A DNA stretch of 64,000 nt from Synechococcus sp. CC9605 (lineage in GTDB: Bacteria > Cyanobacteriota > Cyanobacteriia > PCC-6307 > Cyanobiaceae). Position numbers and translations under genes: made by a program. Below, one piece after another: positions 1 through 7,487 of this stretch. Numbering within the stretch: position 1 is the first letter of the stretch; every line of letters starts with the position of its first letter. Below the pieces are notes generated by a model that was not told the DNA's origin, did not search any database, and saw nothing but the letters and a program-made list of their open reading frames with translations. Location of the stretch: contig NC_007516.1 in the NCBI RefSeq assembly GCF_000012625.1, positions 1,426,001-1,490,000 on the forward strand, in the 5' to 3' direction.

Positions 1-35
1 GCAAGCAGTAGGCAGCTAGCGAGAAGAGCCTTCAT
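1..35 (-). CDS. 5' end of a probable exported-protein gene (partial)
   Basis: Reading leftward off the window edge, an ATG at 35 opens MKALLASCLLL, a Lys followed by a hydrophobic run as in a signal peptide. Only eleven codons are visible, so the product cannot be named. The downstream gene on the same strand (ATG at 286) ends 71 bases upstream of this start. No clear ribosome-binding site is seen. Confidence 0.35.
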   Translation of the reverse strand, partial: MKALLASCLLL

Positions 36-106
36 CGCAATCAGGAGAGGAAAACGTTGCCACCTGGGTTTAGCCGATGCTGAAAGGCTTGCCTACTGCT
101 CTTGAA

Positions 107-286
107 TCACAGCAGCCACCAGCCCAACAGCAAGCCAAGAATCAAGCCCTTCAACCAGACCAAGGCAGCCATCTGGTACTCAGATAGTCCGAACTTTCCC
201 TTGATCCAGAAGAAGGCCTTTTGATCTGCGAACAAGAGAGCACGGACAGGCTTCCAAACAACAAGGCCATCACGTCGCCAGTTCAT
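107..286 (-). CDS. Small membrane-anchored protein, 59 aa
   Basis: An uninterrupted 59-codon frame starts at ATG 286 (MNWRRDGLVVWKPVR) and ends at TGA 107-109. The N-terminal half is basic and aromatic (FFWIKGKFGLSEYQ). The last ~18 residues (ALVWLKGLILGLLLGWWLL) form one hydrophobic segment that could be a tail anchor. Composition with many Trp residues and a coherent charge pattern argues for a real gene. No family was recognised, and the function is unknown. Confidence 0.6.
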   Translation of the reverse strand: MNWRRDGLVVWKPVRALLFADQKAFFWIKGKFGLSEYQMAALVWLKGLILGLLLGWWLL

Positions 287-530
287 CAGCTCTCTTGAGC
301 AGTGGAGTGCACCTGACAGGTTTAGGAAGAGAGGAATCAGATTTCAACAACTTGGTGCGACTCAGATCGCTTCAAGGGCCGGTGGCGGCATTGCATCCGT
401 TTTCGCTCAACGAAATGCAACCTCGCCTATTAAGCCAACCAAGGATTTGTAACGAGCAGAACCTTTTGTCTCGTTTTCCCTGGACGCGACCAATTCACGA
501 CCTACCTGTTGGATTAGCAGGGTTGGGTCC

Positions 531-701
531 ATGAAAGCGACAAAACTAACCACCGCTCCGGAAGGCTTTGAGTACTACAGGATTTGCGACCGAGAAGGTG
601 TCTGCCAAGTCGTCAGAGGCATGTGGGCAGCTCAGCACCTCACAGAGGACATCCGTGAGCTGAGCGCCACCAAGACAAAATATTCAGAGGATTGGGTTTA
701 G
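531..701 (+). CDS. Small hypothetical protein, 56 aa
   Basis: ATG 531 to TAG 699-701 encodes a soluble, mixed-charge protein with two Cys (YYRICDREGVCQVVRGMWAA) and an acidic/basic C-terminus ending in EDWV. It has no signal peptide or membrane segment. Balanced composition makes it plausible as one of the small lineage-specific proteins common in marine Synechococcus, but no family is recognised. Confidence 0.5.
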   Translation: MKATKLTTAPEGFEYYRICDREGVCQVVRGMWAAQHLTEDIRELSATKTKYSEDWV

Positions 702-920
702 AGCACTGGACCACATCCATCCTTGGCGCAGGTAATCCCGCCGCCTGAGCAGGACCGGCTCACCATTGGGCATCTCCCGACACTTTTTAACGGATCGGCC
801 GACTTGTATCAAAAAAATCAAAACCAGCTGTTTAGCATCAAGCTATACCTTCTCTATGTAAATGCCTGAGGCTAAAGAATAGAAATAGCGATTAACTTTT
901 TGAGCCATTCTTCTGCAGCT

Positions 921-1079
921 ATGGCATTGGATCCCGCTGGGAAAGCTCGCATCGTCACGTCAGAAGAGCTGTCGGCCTGGTTCAACGAGCGGGTTGATCA
1001 ACTCACAAAGGACAAGCGCTGGCTGGACGCCAAAGCACTCGTCAGGGAGTTCTTTCTTCAGGGACCTTCATGCCCCTGA
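921..1079 (+). CDS. Small hypothetical protein, 52 aa
   Basis: ATG 921 to TGA 1077-1079 encodes a charged helical protein (SEELSAWFNERVDQLTKD then RWLDAKALVREFFLQG). The amphipathic pattern looks like a genuine small protein and suggests a helical hairpin. It stands alone with an AT-rich stretch upstream that could hold its promoter. No homologous family is recognised. Confidence 0.5.
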   Translation: MALDPAGKARIVTSEELSAWFNERVDQLTKDKRWLDAKALVREFFLQGPSCP

Positions 1080-1637
1080 GGCTGTCGGGAACAGGGAACT
1101 TCGGTAGACCGCGCAAAAGGTGAGCGCATGTTGACCCTGCAGGCCTTAGGGGGATCTGCACCGAGGAGTCGAGGACCACAAAGGCTCTTCCCCGCACCAT
1201 TCGTTTGCACAGCGTGAGCTAGCGGCTTATGGGTCAGTCATAACTGCCTCGAGTAACCACCACCATTCAGATGAGGTGCGTAGCCCTGGCTCTGTGATGT
1301 ATCCCCGTCAATGATTTAAGCCACACCAGAACAAGGACAGTGATTGGCAGCACCAAAGGAACCATGACAAGTGGCCCACCAGAAGGTCGAGGAGTGAAAC
1401 AACGCTGGTCTGACTCCCTGCATCGCCAGAAGGGAGTCAGTGCAGTGACCAGCGCCCAATGGTCAACGGAACAACCATTGGAAAGAAGGAGCCTTCGTCT
1501 GCGCCTTACTGTTCCACCATGGCTTCGATGAAAGAGGCCAGCGGCCACAAATGACGCGATGAGGCGGCACTAATGATTGACCCCAATGTTGCGGCACTGA
1601 ATCAACCAGTCAGAGCAAAGTCATCCGTGTCTGCTCA
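1080..1637. other. Gene-poor stretch
   Basis: No frame here has convincing protein composition. A 32-codon minus-strand frame ending near 1270 (starting MVPLVLPITVLVLVWLKSLTG, near 1363) could encode a one-helix membrane peptide. It has no ribosome-binding site that I can see and is left uncalled. No hairpin terminator, tRNA or repeat was noticed. Confidence 0.3.
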
Positions 1638-1739
1638 TTACTCAGTGGCCTGCATCAACCGCACAGCGCCATAGATGAGAACCAACACACCAACAATGGC
1701 CAGGCACTCTGCAGCAGTCAGGAACAGTGTGTTGAGCAT
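1638..1739 (-). CDS. Single-helix membrane peptide, 33 aa
   Basis: ATG 1739 to TAA 1638-1640. The product is almost entirely one transmembrane helix (CLAIVGVLVLIYGAVRLMQ) with a short polar N-terminus and the C-terminal tail ATE. The size and shape resemble the tiny subunits of photosynthetic membrane complexes, but no specific subunit is recognised. The call rests on hydrophobic pattern alone. Confidence 0.4.
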   Translation of the reverse strand: MLNTLFLTAAECLAIVGVLVLIYGAVRLMQATE

Positions 1740-1916
1740 CAAACCCACCCTGCATCTGACCTTGGTTTAAGGCTGCGGCGCATCAATATGGAGAGGGTCA
1801 ACCGACTTGTTTGGTTCGCTTTCCCACCGGGATCAAAAGGACGAATGTTTTCTTCAGTCAAGCCCACAACGCCACAGGCAATGCATCAACAGAGTGTTGC
1901 CACACCAGCATCAGGC

Positions 1917-2411
1917 TCACCGGCCAATGGGCATGGCTTCGGATCCACCAAGGGCTCTGCCTTTGGTCGCCAATTCGTACATCTCTTGGTGAATATTGTC
2001 TGATTCGTTGCTGAACCAATTGGCCAACTCTGGCTGCTCAATTATTTTGATGCCAAGATCAATGAATGAATACTCAAGGGTGATGAAGTCACCACCAACC
2101 GTGCGGTAACCAAGCTCAACAAGCATCTGACCGCTTGCAGAGGGAAGTTCAATCTGTGCTTGCGTTGCCTTGAGGCTGAGCTCCACCAACTTGCTCGCGA
2201 CAGTGCCGTCTCCGGAGGCATCCCTGATTCTGATCATCAACACTGATCTATTGCTTTGCCTCAGCAAGAGCTGAGTTTGCTTCCTCAGAAGCCATTGACA
2301 TGCAATGGCATTGGAGTGAACCGAGATTTTAAAAAAAGAGAGATCTTCCTTCAGATCCGGGGTGTTTTTGTGCTGCTTGAATAAACCGAGTTTCGGGAGC
2401 AGCCACTTCAT
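1917..2411 (-). CDS. DUF4912-like hypothetical protein, 164 aa
   Basis: The protein has a beta-rich C-terminal domain. A segment LLLRQSNRSVLMIRIRDASG is followed by an alternating strand region and GQMLVELGYRTVGGDF. This is reminiscent of the DUF4912 fold seen in cyanobacterial proteins, where a ligand-handling strand is followed by an ELGY motif. The match is by eye and weak. The N-terminus (about 40 residues) is basic and unremarkable, with no signal peptide. ATG 2411 is the only reasonable start. It stands alone on the minus strand. Confidence 0.55.
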   Translation of the reverse strand: MKWLLPKLGLFKQHKNTPDLKEDLSFFKISVHSNAIACQWLLRKQTQLLLRQSNRSVLMIRIRDASGDGTVASKLVELSLKATQAQIELPSASGQMLVELGYRTVGGDFITLEYSFIDLGIKIIEQPELANWFSNESDNIHQEMYELATKGRALGGSEAMPIGR

Positions 2412-2518
2412 CGCATCTTTTTTAAACGTGACCGTAATTAGCCCGTTTTTGGGCTGGCGCGCGAGATTCTTTTTAACGCTTAACCCGAGTATCTGTTGTT
2501 ACCAAGAAGCTTGAGCGA

Positions 2519-2620
2519 ATGACATTGTCGAAGTGTGAGCGTTGTAACGACCAAACGAAATCGATGAAAGCCATGACAGGGGAGATTTGCCAGCACGCTC
2601 CATGGCTCAAGCAGACTTGA
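2519..2620 (+). CDS. Possible Cys-containing micropeptide, 33 aa
   Basis: ATG 2519 to TGA 2618-2620 encodes MTLSKCERCNDQTKSMKAM followed by TGEICQHAPWLKQT. The CxxC plus a third Cys and a His resembles a minimal zinc-ribbon peptide. It overlaps the start of the next gene (ATG 2602) in another frame. It is too short for certainty and is listed because of the metal-binding-like pattern. Confidence 0.25.
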   Translation: MTLSKCERCNDQTKSMKAMTGEICQHAPWLKQT

Positions 2621-2802
2621 TTGCCCAGACCCCGCGCGGTTCATCCATCCAAAAAATCGAGACCAGCAAATTTCTGGTGTGCGACAGCGAGAATGTGTGC
2701 TTCTTCACGCGCAGCCTCTACCTCGCCGAGGAGCAGCTGGAGGAAATGGAGCTTGGCTACCGGTTCCCCTATTCAACCAATTTCCGCAAAGCACGCGCCT
2801 GA
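2602..2802 (+). CDS. Small hypothetical protein, 66 aa
   Basis: A soluble mixed-charge protein starts at ATG 2602 (MAQADLIAQTPRGSSIQKIE) and runs through a Cys-containing middle (FLVCDSENVCFFTRSLYLAE) to a basic tail. A TTG 15 bases upstream could also start it, but ATG is preferred. No domain is recognised. Composition and absence of rare codons support a real gene. Confidence 0.55.
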   Translation: MAQADLIAQTPRGSSIQKIETSKFLVCDSENVCFFTRSLYLAEEQLEEMELGYRFPYSTNFRKARA

Positions 2803-3525
2803 CATATGGAGCCATTTGAGTAGCGGATTTCGCTGAATCCACTGGCTCTAATGGCTTATCTGTATCGCGTCCTGGTCTCATGCACCTAGCCGGGACGCGG
2901 ACCCATGTCAGCGGCAACTGCTGGGTCCCCTCTTTAGCGAATCCAGCCGTTCTCCCGAGGCCAATCGAGCTTTTAGGCAGTCCGTAACAGTCGCGACCAT
3001 TGCCTGCATCTACCGAAATTTTTGGCGGATCAGCACATCTTCAGAAATTTCCAGACAAGCCTGCTGAATGGCCTCATCATTGAGCCCTAAGTTGTCCGCG
3101 CACCAGATGTGGTGCTGAGCAGCACGGGGAGAGCGACCCTGGGGCTGGCAGACGAGTTTCCCCGTTGAGAGGGATCAATGGGGAACCCTCTCTCTTAAAG
3201 CTGTAGAAATTCAGTGCATCAGGCGCAAATCAGTGTGACGTGGCGAACGTGTTTATGCGGATATCGCATCGCTCGGGGAGGACTCGCTTCTCCTCGCGGT
3301 TCCGTGGCTCCACAACGTTAAGTCGCAGCTTGGTTGAAGGTCAGCCATCGCGGCAGAAGGAGCTGCTCAAAAACGCGGATCACACCGCTCACATCATTCG
3401 TTTTCATGAGACCTTGATGGACGAATCGTGAAAGAAAAATAATTACCTATTTGCGATATTTAAAGCTTTAAAATTAAACAAACAATTAAGTGCTTAAGTC
3501 GTTCCGTTAATTAAAGGAGGACAGT
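2803..3525. other. Gene-poor stretch with hairpin and gene remnant
   Basis: About 720 bases without a confident gene. A strong stem (GGACCCA pairing with TGGGTCC) lies at about 2899-2928 with no T-run. A start-less frame that looks coding lies at 3010-3174 minus. A basic 63-codon frame at 3240-3431 plus (GTG start) ends in a plausible helix but begins with Arg/Ser-rich junk-like sequence and is left uncalled. The last 90 bases are AT-rich and probably contain the promoter of the 3526 gene. Confidence 0.4.
3010..3174 (-). pseudogene. Remnant of a small soluble protein gene lacking a start
   Basis: On the minus strand the frame from 3174 down to TAG 3010-3012 reads like a real protein: GKLVCQPQGRSPRAA, then HHIWCADNLGLNDEAIQQ, then a helical end DVLIRQKFR. 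It is closed upstream by TGA (3175-3177), and no ATG, GTG or TTG lies before the conserved-looking part. Either the 5' end is lost or a frameshift separates it from the TTG at 3178. It could also be an unusual start. The reading is by composition only. Confidence 0.3.
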
Positions 3526-3759
3526 ATGCACAGTCAGAAGAACTCCCCGGCCTGCTTTTTGCGCTGGTCTGTGAGCAAGGTGACGGACAGGCTCTATGCG
3601 GTTGCGGCAACGGTTGATGGAAAGGAATACGACTTCGTCGGCAATTTCAAGAGTGTTCGAGAAGCGCAACAAGCGGGGCGCCGCTACGCCGAAGACCTGG
3701 TTCACAACTCCATGGCTGGTGGTCGCTTGTCGCTGAAACAACAGCCTCTAGCAGCCTGA
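3526..3759 (+). CDS. Small hypothetical protein, 77 aa
   Basis: ATG 3526 follows an excellent Shine-Dalgarno sequence (AAAGGAGG, spaced about 6 bases). The product is soluble, with a beta-strand-rich middle (SVSKVTDRLYAVAATVDG) followed by a helical segment with Arg-rich turns and a C-terminal LKQQPLAA. A good rho-independent terminator at 3798-3827 follows, so it is probably monocistronic. The family is unknown, but the strong translation signal suggests it is well expressed. Confidence 0.75.
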   Translation: MHSQKNSPACFLRWSVSKVTDRLYAVAATVDGKEYDFVGNFKSVREAQQAGRRYAEDLVHNSMAGGRLSLKQQPLAA

Positions 3760-3797
3760 CCGTCTCCAATAACGAGATTTGAAGACAAGGATGGGTT

Positions 3798-3827
3798 CCC
3801 CTGGAGAGTGCACCTCCAGGGGTTTTT
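3798..3827 (+). terminator. Rho-independent terminator
   Basis: A 9-bp perfect stem CCCCTGGAG / CTCCAGGGG with a 7-base loop is followed by TTTTT. It lies 39 bases after the stop of the 77-aa gene. Confidence 0.85.
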
Positions 3828-3869
3828 CAGCCTGAATCCATGGAACACTTGGGCACCGCCTGAGATCCA

Positions 3870-4259
3870 ATGGCCAGCTTCGACAAGTCCACACCGTTCA
3901 TGTTGCTGGCGCGAATTCACGTCAAACCCGGTTGTATTGACCAGTACCTGGAGCTAGCTCGCATCACCGACGAAGCCGTTCAGGTTTCTGAGCCAGGCAT
4001 GATTCATCACACTTTTGATCAGGATCCAGACGATCCCCAGGCGTTCGTGTGGTCAGAGGTCTACGGCAACGACAAGGCGTTCAGAGCCCATGTGTCCAAC
4101 CCTCCCGTTCAGGAGTATCTAAAAAAGCATGCGGAACTTGGCGATGGCTTCAGCATTGAGGTGTACGGCACAGTGGGCGATGACTGCCGGCAGCTGATGG
4201 AGTCGTTTGGACTTCCACTCAAGATCTTTGAAACCAAGCTCGGATACAGCAGGGTCTGA
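3870..4259 (+). CDS. Antibiotic-biosynthesis-monooxygenase-like (ABM) protein, 129 aa
   Basis: A single ABM-type dimeric alpha/beta-barrel domain spans residues ~10-100. The strand LLARIHVKPGCIDQYLEL is followed by a helix, the strand MIHHTFDQDPDDPQAFVWSE and the helical block KAFRAHVSNPPVQEYLKKH. This order (RI.VKPG, helix, E-V-W/Y strand, F..H..S) is typical of the fold. Members range from quinone oxygenases to proteins without known activity, so the substrate cannot be assigned. It has no signal peptide. It is separated from the upstream gene by a terminator. Confidence 0.7.
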   Translation: MASFDKSTPFMLLARIHVKPGCIDQYLELARITDEAVQVSEPGMIHHTFDQDPDDPQAFVWSEVYGNDKAFRAHVSNPPVQEYLKKHAELGDGFSIEVYGTVGDDCRQLMESFGLPLKIFETKLGYSRV

Positions 4260-4301
4260 ACAAACGGGCGGGACATATCTCTCGATTTGTGGCACTGCTG
4301 C

Positions 4302-4556
4302 CTACAGGCTTCTGTTCAGTTCATCCTTGAGCTTGTCAAGACGGGTTTTGAGTTGCCTGGCGCGACGGGTTGTGGGTTTCTCGTCATGGCTCTTCAGCGC
4401 TGATTTGATCACAGCGATCTCCTTCTCAAGCTTCCGTCTCCTCGTGAAGGAAAGCGCTTCCTGAGCAAGACCGATCAGAAAATCGCCCCGAGGGGCGTAA
4501 CAAGGAGCATCTTCAGCTGACTCGTTGTGTGCGGGTGCATCCTCAGGATCAATCAT
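4302..4556 (-). CDS. Coiled-coil hypothetical protein, 84 aa
   Basis: ATG 4556 (MIDPEDAPAHNESAED) overlaps the end of the upstream gene in ATGATTGA, so the two are probably translationally coupled. The C-terminal 50 residues are strongly charged and helical (RRRKLEKEIAVIKSALKSH then RRARQLKTRLDKLKDELN), which is a probable coiled coil. No family is recognised. A longer frame upstream exists, but its extra N-terminus (MCFSWRPMLPRN) is not protein-like. Confidence 0.6.
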   Translation of the reverse strand: MIDPEDAPAHNESAEDAPCYAPRGDFLIGLAQEALSFTRRRKLEKEIAVIKSALKSHDEKPTTRRARQLKTRLDKLKDELNRSL

Positions 4557-4836
4557 TATCCAGGGATTTCTCGGCAACATCGGCCGCCACGAGAAACACA
4601 TAGGAGAGAGCATTCATATGACTGGCCAGATCTTTGATCGATTCAACGATCTCCTTTCGCGACAAACCACTCTCCCGCTGAAGTCGAATGATCTCGTGCG
4701 TCAGTCGGGTCACATGGTCGCGACCATAGTTGTAAGCAGTACCAAAACAATCCTCACTCTCCTCATCAGTCCTGCAAGCTGAGGCAAAGTCTGAGGCAAT
4801 TTTCTGAGAAAAATCTTCAACCTGACGGCAGGACAT
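4549..4836 (-). CDS. Helical hypothetical protein, 95 aa
   Basis: The chosen start is ATG 4836 (MSCRQVEDFSQKIASDF). The product is acidic and helical, and its C-terminal third (HMNALSYVFLVAADVAEKS) is moderately hydrophobic. It overlaps the following coiled-coil gene by 8 bases, which suggests an operon of two. The frame stays open to 5067, but the extra residues contain basic and Cys-rich stretches that look less protein-like, so a longer form is possible but less likely. The function is unknown. Confidence 0.55.
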   Translation of the reverse strand: MSCRQVEDFSQKIASDFASACRTDEESEDCFGTAYNYGRDHVTRLTHEIIRLQRESGLSRKEIVESIKDLASHMNALSYVFLVAADVAEKSLDND

Positions 4837-5371
4837 CGCTTTCTGGGTTTGCCGGAATGTATGCGATAAAAGAATGAAGCCCCAATAACTTTTTGAGCCA
4901 ATGCGTTGAACTTCGAAGTCTTGCTTATCGATCAATGACAAAACTTTATGTTTTTTCTTGGAGAAACAAAAAGATGCTCGACGTCTTTCTCTAAACCATC
5001 GATCGATGCATCGACCTATGCAAAGGTTTCCTGCCTTGGTTGGACCGTGGTCGCAAACCAAGGCCAACAGGAGCTTCTCTCAAGCCTCATTTTGACTGAG
5101 ACAAGCTTCTTTTCCTCGAGCAAAACAACAACGCATCCATTGATGTTCCGTCGGATTCGCCAGCGTCTTTGAGGCCTGAATATCGTCCTCCTCGATTTGG
5201 CCCACCGTTCAAGCAGCGAATTCGCCATCGTGAAGCCGGGGCGTCGCCTCGGGAGCAGATGCTTTGCAGAGCTGTTCTCTGTTGCCGTAGCCCCGTAACC
5301 GCGCTACCCACGAACCACCGGAACAGCCAGGCGGAGAGGGCTGGCTGGTAAGAGCCGAGCAGCAGAAGGTG
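4837..5371. other. Region without a confident gene
   Basis: Several overlapping frames are open here on both strands, including a 70-codon minus frame from 5228 to 5016 starting MANSLLERWAKSRRT. None is clearly better than the others, and no terminator or promoter could be assigned. The minus frame is the best candidate if a gene exists. Confidence 0.3.
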
Positions 5372-5554
5372 ATGCAGTTCAAGCCAGATGCATCCACCGC
5401 CCATGCACAGTGGGTGGTGCGCAGCTACAGCTGGATTCCGCCCAATCCACCGGTGCCCCAGACCCGGCGATGGATGCTGCGGCACAACGCCATCGAAGCC
5501 AGGAACACGATGCTCAAAACGGGCTGGCGGCGCTGTTCACCTCCCGTTCGCTGA
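5372..5554 (+). CDS. DUF1651 family protein, 60 aa
   Basis: The C-terminal half carries the family signature: QTRRWMLRHNAIEARNTM followed by GWRRCSPPVR, matching the pattern RR.M-R.NAI...W..M...GW..C.P of the picocyanobacterial DUF1651 family. The family is usually 60-90 aa, so this is a short full-length member. ATG 5372 has AGAAGG upstream. The function of the family is unknown. Confidence 0.7.
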   Translation: MQFKPDASTAHAQWVVRSYSWIPPNPPVPQTRRWMLRHNAIEARNTMLKTGWRRCSPPVR

Positions 5555-5561
5555 TGGCATC

Positions 5562-5587
5562 AAAAAACCGGTCCCCCCCGGGACCGG
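5562..5587 (-). terminator. Rho-independent terminator (minus strand)
   Basis: The stem CCGGTCCC / GGGACCGG is followed on the minus strand by TTTTTT. It faces the minus-strand gene at 5730-5915 and lies just past the end of the plus-strand DUF1651 gene. Confidence 0.7.
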
Positions 5588-5648
5588 CATGACGCAATCA
5601 CACAAAAACTTGGCTTGGTCTTAGCCCTTTCCCTTGGACTCCTCAGTT

Positions 5649-5837
5649 ATGGCTCAGGTGTACGAGGAAACCATGAGCGCCATGGCGCATTGGCGAAAGG
5701 GCGATCAGGCGTGGAGAAAGAAGAGTCAATCAATCTCCATCCATCTCGACGTCGGGATCGAGACCGACATCATCGATACAGGCTTGTTTGTCCACTTGGC
5801 ACAACAGCTGCATCAGGTTCTTTCGATCAAGGGCTGA
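5649..5837 (+). CDS. Possible small protein overlapping an antisense gene, 62 aa
   Basis: ATG 5649 (MAQVYEETMSAMAHWRKGDQ) has a convincing N-terminus. The second half runs antisense to the minus-strand gene at 5730-5915 and ends in a helical segment HLAQQLHQVLSIKG. Only one of the two overlapping frames may be real in that half. There is no clear terminator after it, whereas the opposite strand has one, which favours the minus gene. Confidence 0.3.
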   Translation: MAQVYEETMSAMAHWRKGDQAWRKKSQSISIHLDVGIETDIIDTGLFVHLAQQLHQVLSIKG

Positions 5838-5915
5838 CAACTCACCGTTGATTTCCCACTTCAGACAGGTTCTGCGCTGGCAGCTGCCAGTATGACCCTT
5901 GAGGACCTCAAACAT
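5730..5915 (-). CDS. Small Cys-containing hypothetical protein, 61 aa
   Basis: ATG 5915 opens MFEVLKGHTGSCQRRTC and continues with a polar, helical middle (LSALDRKNLMQLLCQVDKQ) and an acidic tail (VGLDPDVEMDGD). Four Cys are spread through it. A minus-strand terminator 140 bases downstream fits its orientation. It overlaps a weaker plus-strand frame. The family is unknown. Confidence 0.5.
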   Translation of the reverse strand: MFEVLKGHTGSCQRRTCLKWEINGELSALDRKNLMQLLCQVDKQACIDDVGLDPDVEMDGD

Positions 5916-6028
5916 GACGGCCTCCCTTGGGCCGATGATTTGATACACACAACGGATTGACGGGGTAATGCCAGAGCAGCAATACCTAACGTGCTTGGAG
6001 CTTGCCAAGGCCCTCCAACCTTGAGCTG

Positions 6029-6103
6029 ATGAATGTCAGTGACGACTGCTGGACCCCTGACACCTCTTTCGCCAACGTGATCGAAGTTGCGATCAAACGA
6101 TGA
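6029..6103 (+). CDS. Possible leader micropeptide, 24 aa
   Basis: ATG 6029 to TGA 6101-6103 encodes MNVSDDCWTPDTSFANVIEV followed by AIKR. The stop overlaps the next ATG as ATGA, an arrangement typical of coupled translation. It is very short and may be a leader peptide or chance. Confidence 0.3.
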   Translation: MNVSDDCWTPDTSFANVIEVAIKR

Positions 6104-6279
6104 CCAACGGATCCGGCACCTGGGCCAACAATCAGCCCCCAGCAGCAGCCGAAAAACTCTGGAGAGGCCTGGCTCTGGTGGGAGCCTTCCACATCGGAGG
6201 AATGCTGATCAACGTCATCTTCCAGATGCTGGGAAACAACAGCCTGGATGGCATTCCCGCCAAATTCCTCGGCCTCTGA
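6100..6279 (+). CDS. Small membrane protein, 59 aa
   Basis: ATG 6100 to TGA 6277-6279. A polar N-terminus (MTNGSGTWANNQPPAAAEKL) is followed by one hydrophobic segment (LALVGAFHIGGMLINVIF) and a polar C-terminus ending KFLGL. A good terminator follows 30 bases downstream. Its start is coupled to the 24-codon frame upstream. No family is recognised, though the single-helix layout and terminator make it a solid gene call. Confidence 0.65.
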   Translation: MTNGSGTWANNQPPAAAEKLWRGLALVGAFHIGGMLINVIFQMLGNNSLDGIPAKFLGL

Positions 6280-6309
6280 GCCCATCAGCACCATCTAAGC
6301 GCTGACCAG

Positions 6310-6334
6310 CCCCTGCAGCAGGCAGGGGTTTTTT
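6310..6334 (+). terminator. Rho-independent terminator
   Basis: The stem CCCCTGC / GCAGGGG with a 5-base loop is followed by TTTTTT. It ends the transcript of the 59-aa membrane protein. Confidence 0.85.
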
Positions 6335-6339
6335 ATTTT

Positions 6340-6927
6340 CCAACTGGAACGCACCATGCAGCTCAGGCGCCAGGACAATCAAGGCGAGACCCAGCCATCT
6401 CGTACTAAGCAGAATTACCCATTGTTAAGGGAGATTGCGCAGCATTAAGTTCCCCTCGCATGCACGAGTCGTTCCCGGGGAGTGGGCTCTTCGGGAACCT
6501 TTTTTTGGGTAAGTTCTTCTCAGGTGAGTGATGTATCCCGTAAGTGGGCCCCGGATACATCTCATTCTATTGAACGGCCGCTTCTCGCTAACAGCCGAGA
6601 GGAGAGGAGCAGGCTAGGGAACCTGCTCCTTATTCCCTCCAGAAGCGTTTGCAATGGTGCTCGCGCGAGCATGATCATCGGCTATGCGGGAATGATTCTC
6701 ATTTAGCAGTAATGCCTATTCCGCCTCCTGAGAATTCCCTGAGAAACGCTCCGATTGCACCTCGAACGGACCTCTGCTGATCCACTCTTGAGGTGAAGGC
6801 TGTGGTGCCTTCAATGCGTCAAGCAGGAGCGGGCTGAGGGGCCGGCTCTTTTTTTTGGATCAGAAGGCCAGCAAAGTCAGTAGTCCGCCTCACCAGCCAC
6901 AAGACTGAAACCAGCTGATCCAACGCC
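6340..6927. other. Gene-free, stem-loop-rich stretch
   Basis: No protein-like frame is present. Three inverted repeats follow one another. GTTCCCG/CGGGAAC lies at 6471-6498 with a T-run at 6500-6506. The 9-bp GATGTATCC/GGATACATC lies at 6530-6561. GGAGCAGG/CCTGCTCC lies at 6606-6629. A Zur/Fur-like palindrome half lies at 6690-6704, and an imperfect hairpin with T8 near 6824-6857 precedes the next gene. This suggests one or more non-coding RNAs, but no known RNA family is recognised. Confidence 0.45.
6690..6704. promoter_or_regulatory. Zur/Fur-like palindromic site
   Basis: GAATGATTCTCATTT resembles the ATGAGAATnATTCTCAT palindrome found in this window before the CobW-like operon and znuA. 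One half is complete (ATTCTCAT) and the other is degenerate. No gene start lies within 200 bases downstream, so the target is unclear. Confidence 0.3.
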
Positions 6928-7446
6928 GTGCTGCTCCTGCTGGCTTTCAACTTGATCGTCGTTCAAGAACCGGCGACCCCGCCTCCAATGAACTTGGCCT
7001 GCCCAGACGAAGTGCGACAACAGCTGGACGGGCTCTACGAATGGCAGGTGCAGCGCATGGACCAACCGAATAACACCTCCACTTCGCTCTCAAGCCAGAG
7101 CGAGCGCTTCAGTCCTAGTCTATTCAGTCTGCTGACGGAAGCCCGGCAACTCACCCCATCAAAGGATGGCCGCTATTTGGACTTCGACGTCTTCAGTAAC
7201 ACCCAGGTGCGGACCTTTTCAGCAGTCATTACCGGCTGCAGCGCGGCCCAGAAGAACAGCATCCTTGCTGCAGTGGAGGTGCAAGCCGGATTGCGCAACA
7301 CCCCCAGCGCAACACCCCGACGATTGGAATACGAACTACAGCGGGACTGCACAGGCCAGTGGAAGATCGCAGAAATCACTTACCGCAATGAGCGGGTGTT
7401 TCACCTGAGGACTTATCTCGAGAAACTTGTGAATCCAACACCCTGA
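6928..7446 (+). CDS. Secreted NTF2-like/DUF3828-like protein, 172 aa
   Basis: The GTG start at 6928 opens a hydrophobic signal segment (MLLLLAFNLIVVQEPATPPP). The mature part begins as a helix (CPDEVRQQLDGLYEWQVQRM), continues through FSPSLFSLLTEARQL and YLDFDVFSNTQ, and ends in antiparallel strands (WKIAEITY). This order resembles secreted NTF2-like proteins such as DUF3828, but the identification is tentative. It lies upstream of the gamma-glutamyltransferase gene with 41 bases between, so co-transcription is possible. Confidence 0.55.
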   Translation: MLLLLAFNLIVVQEPATPPPMNLACPDEVRQQLDGLYEWQVQRMDQPNNTSTSLSSQSERFSPSLFSLLTEARQLTPSKDGRYLDFDVFSNTQVRTFSAVITGCSAAQKNSILAAVEVQAGLRNTPSATPRRLEYELQRDCTGQWKIAEITYRNERVFHLRTYLEKLVNPTP

Positions 7447-7487
7447 TCTTCAACAGCCAAGCTGATAAAGGAGATCAACATCTCTGC

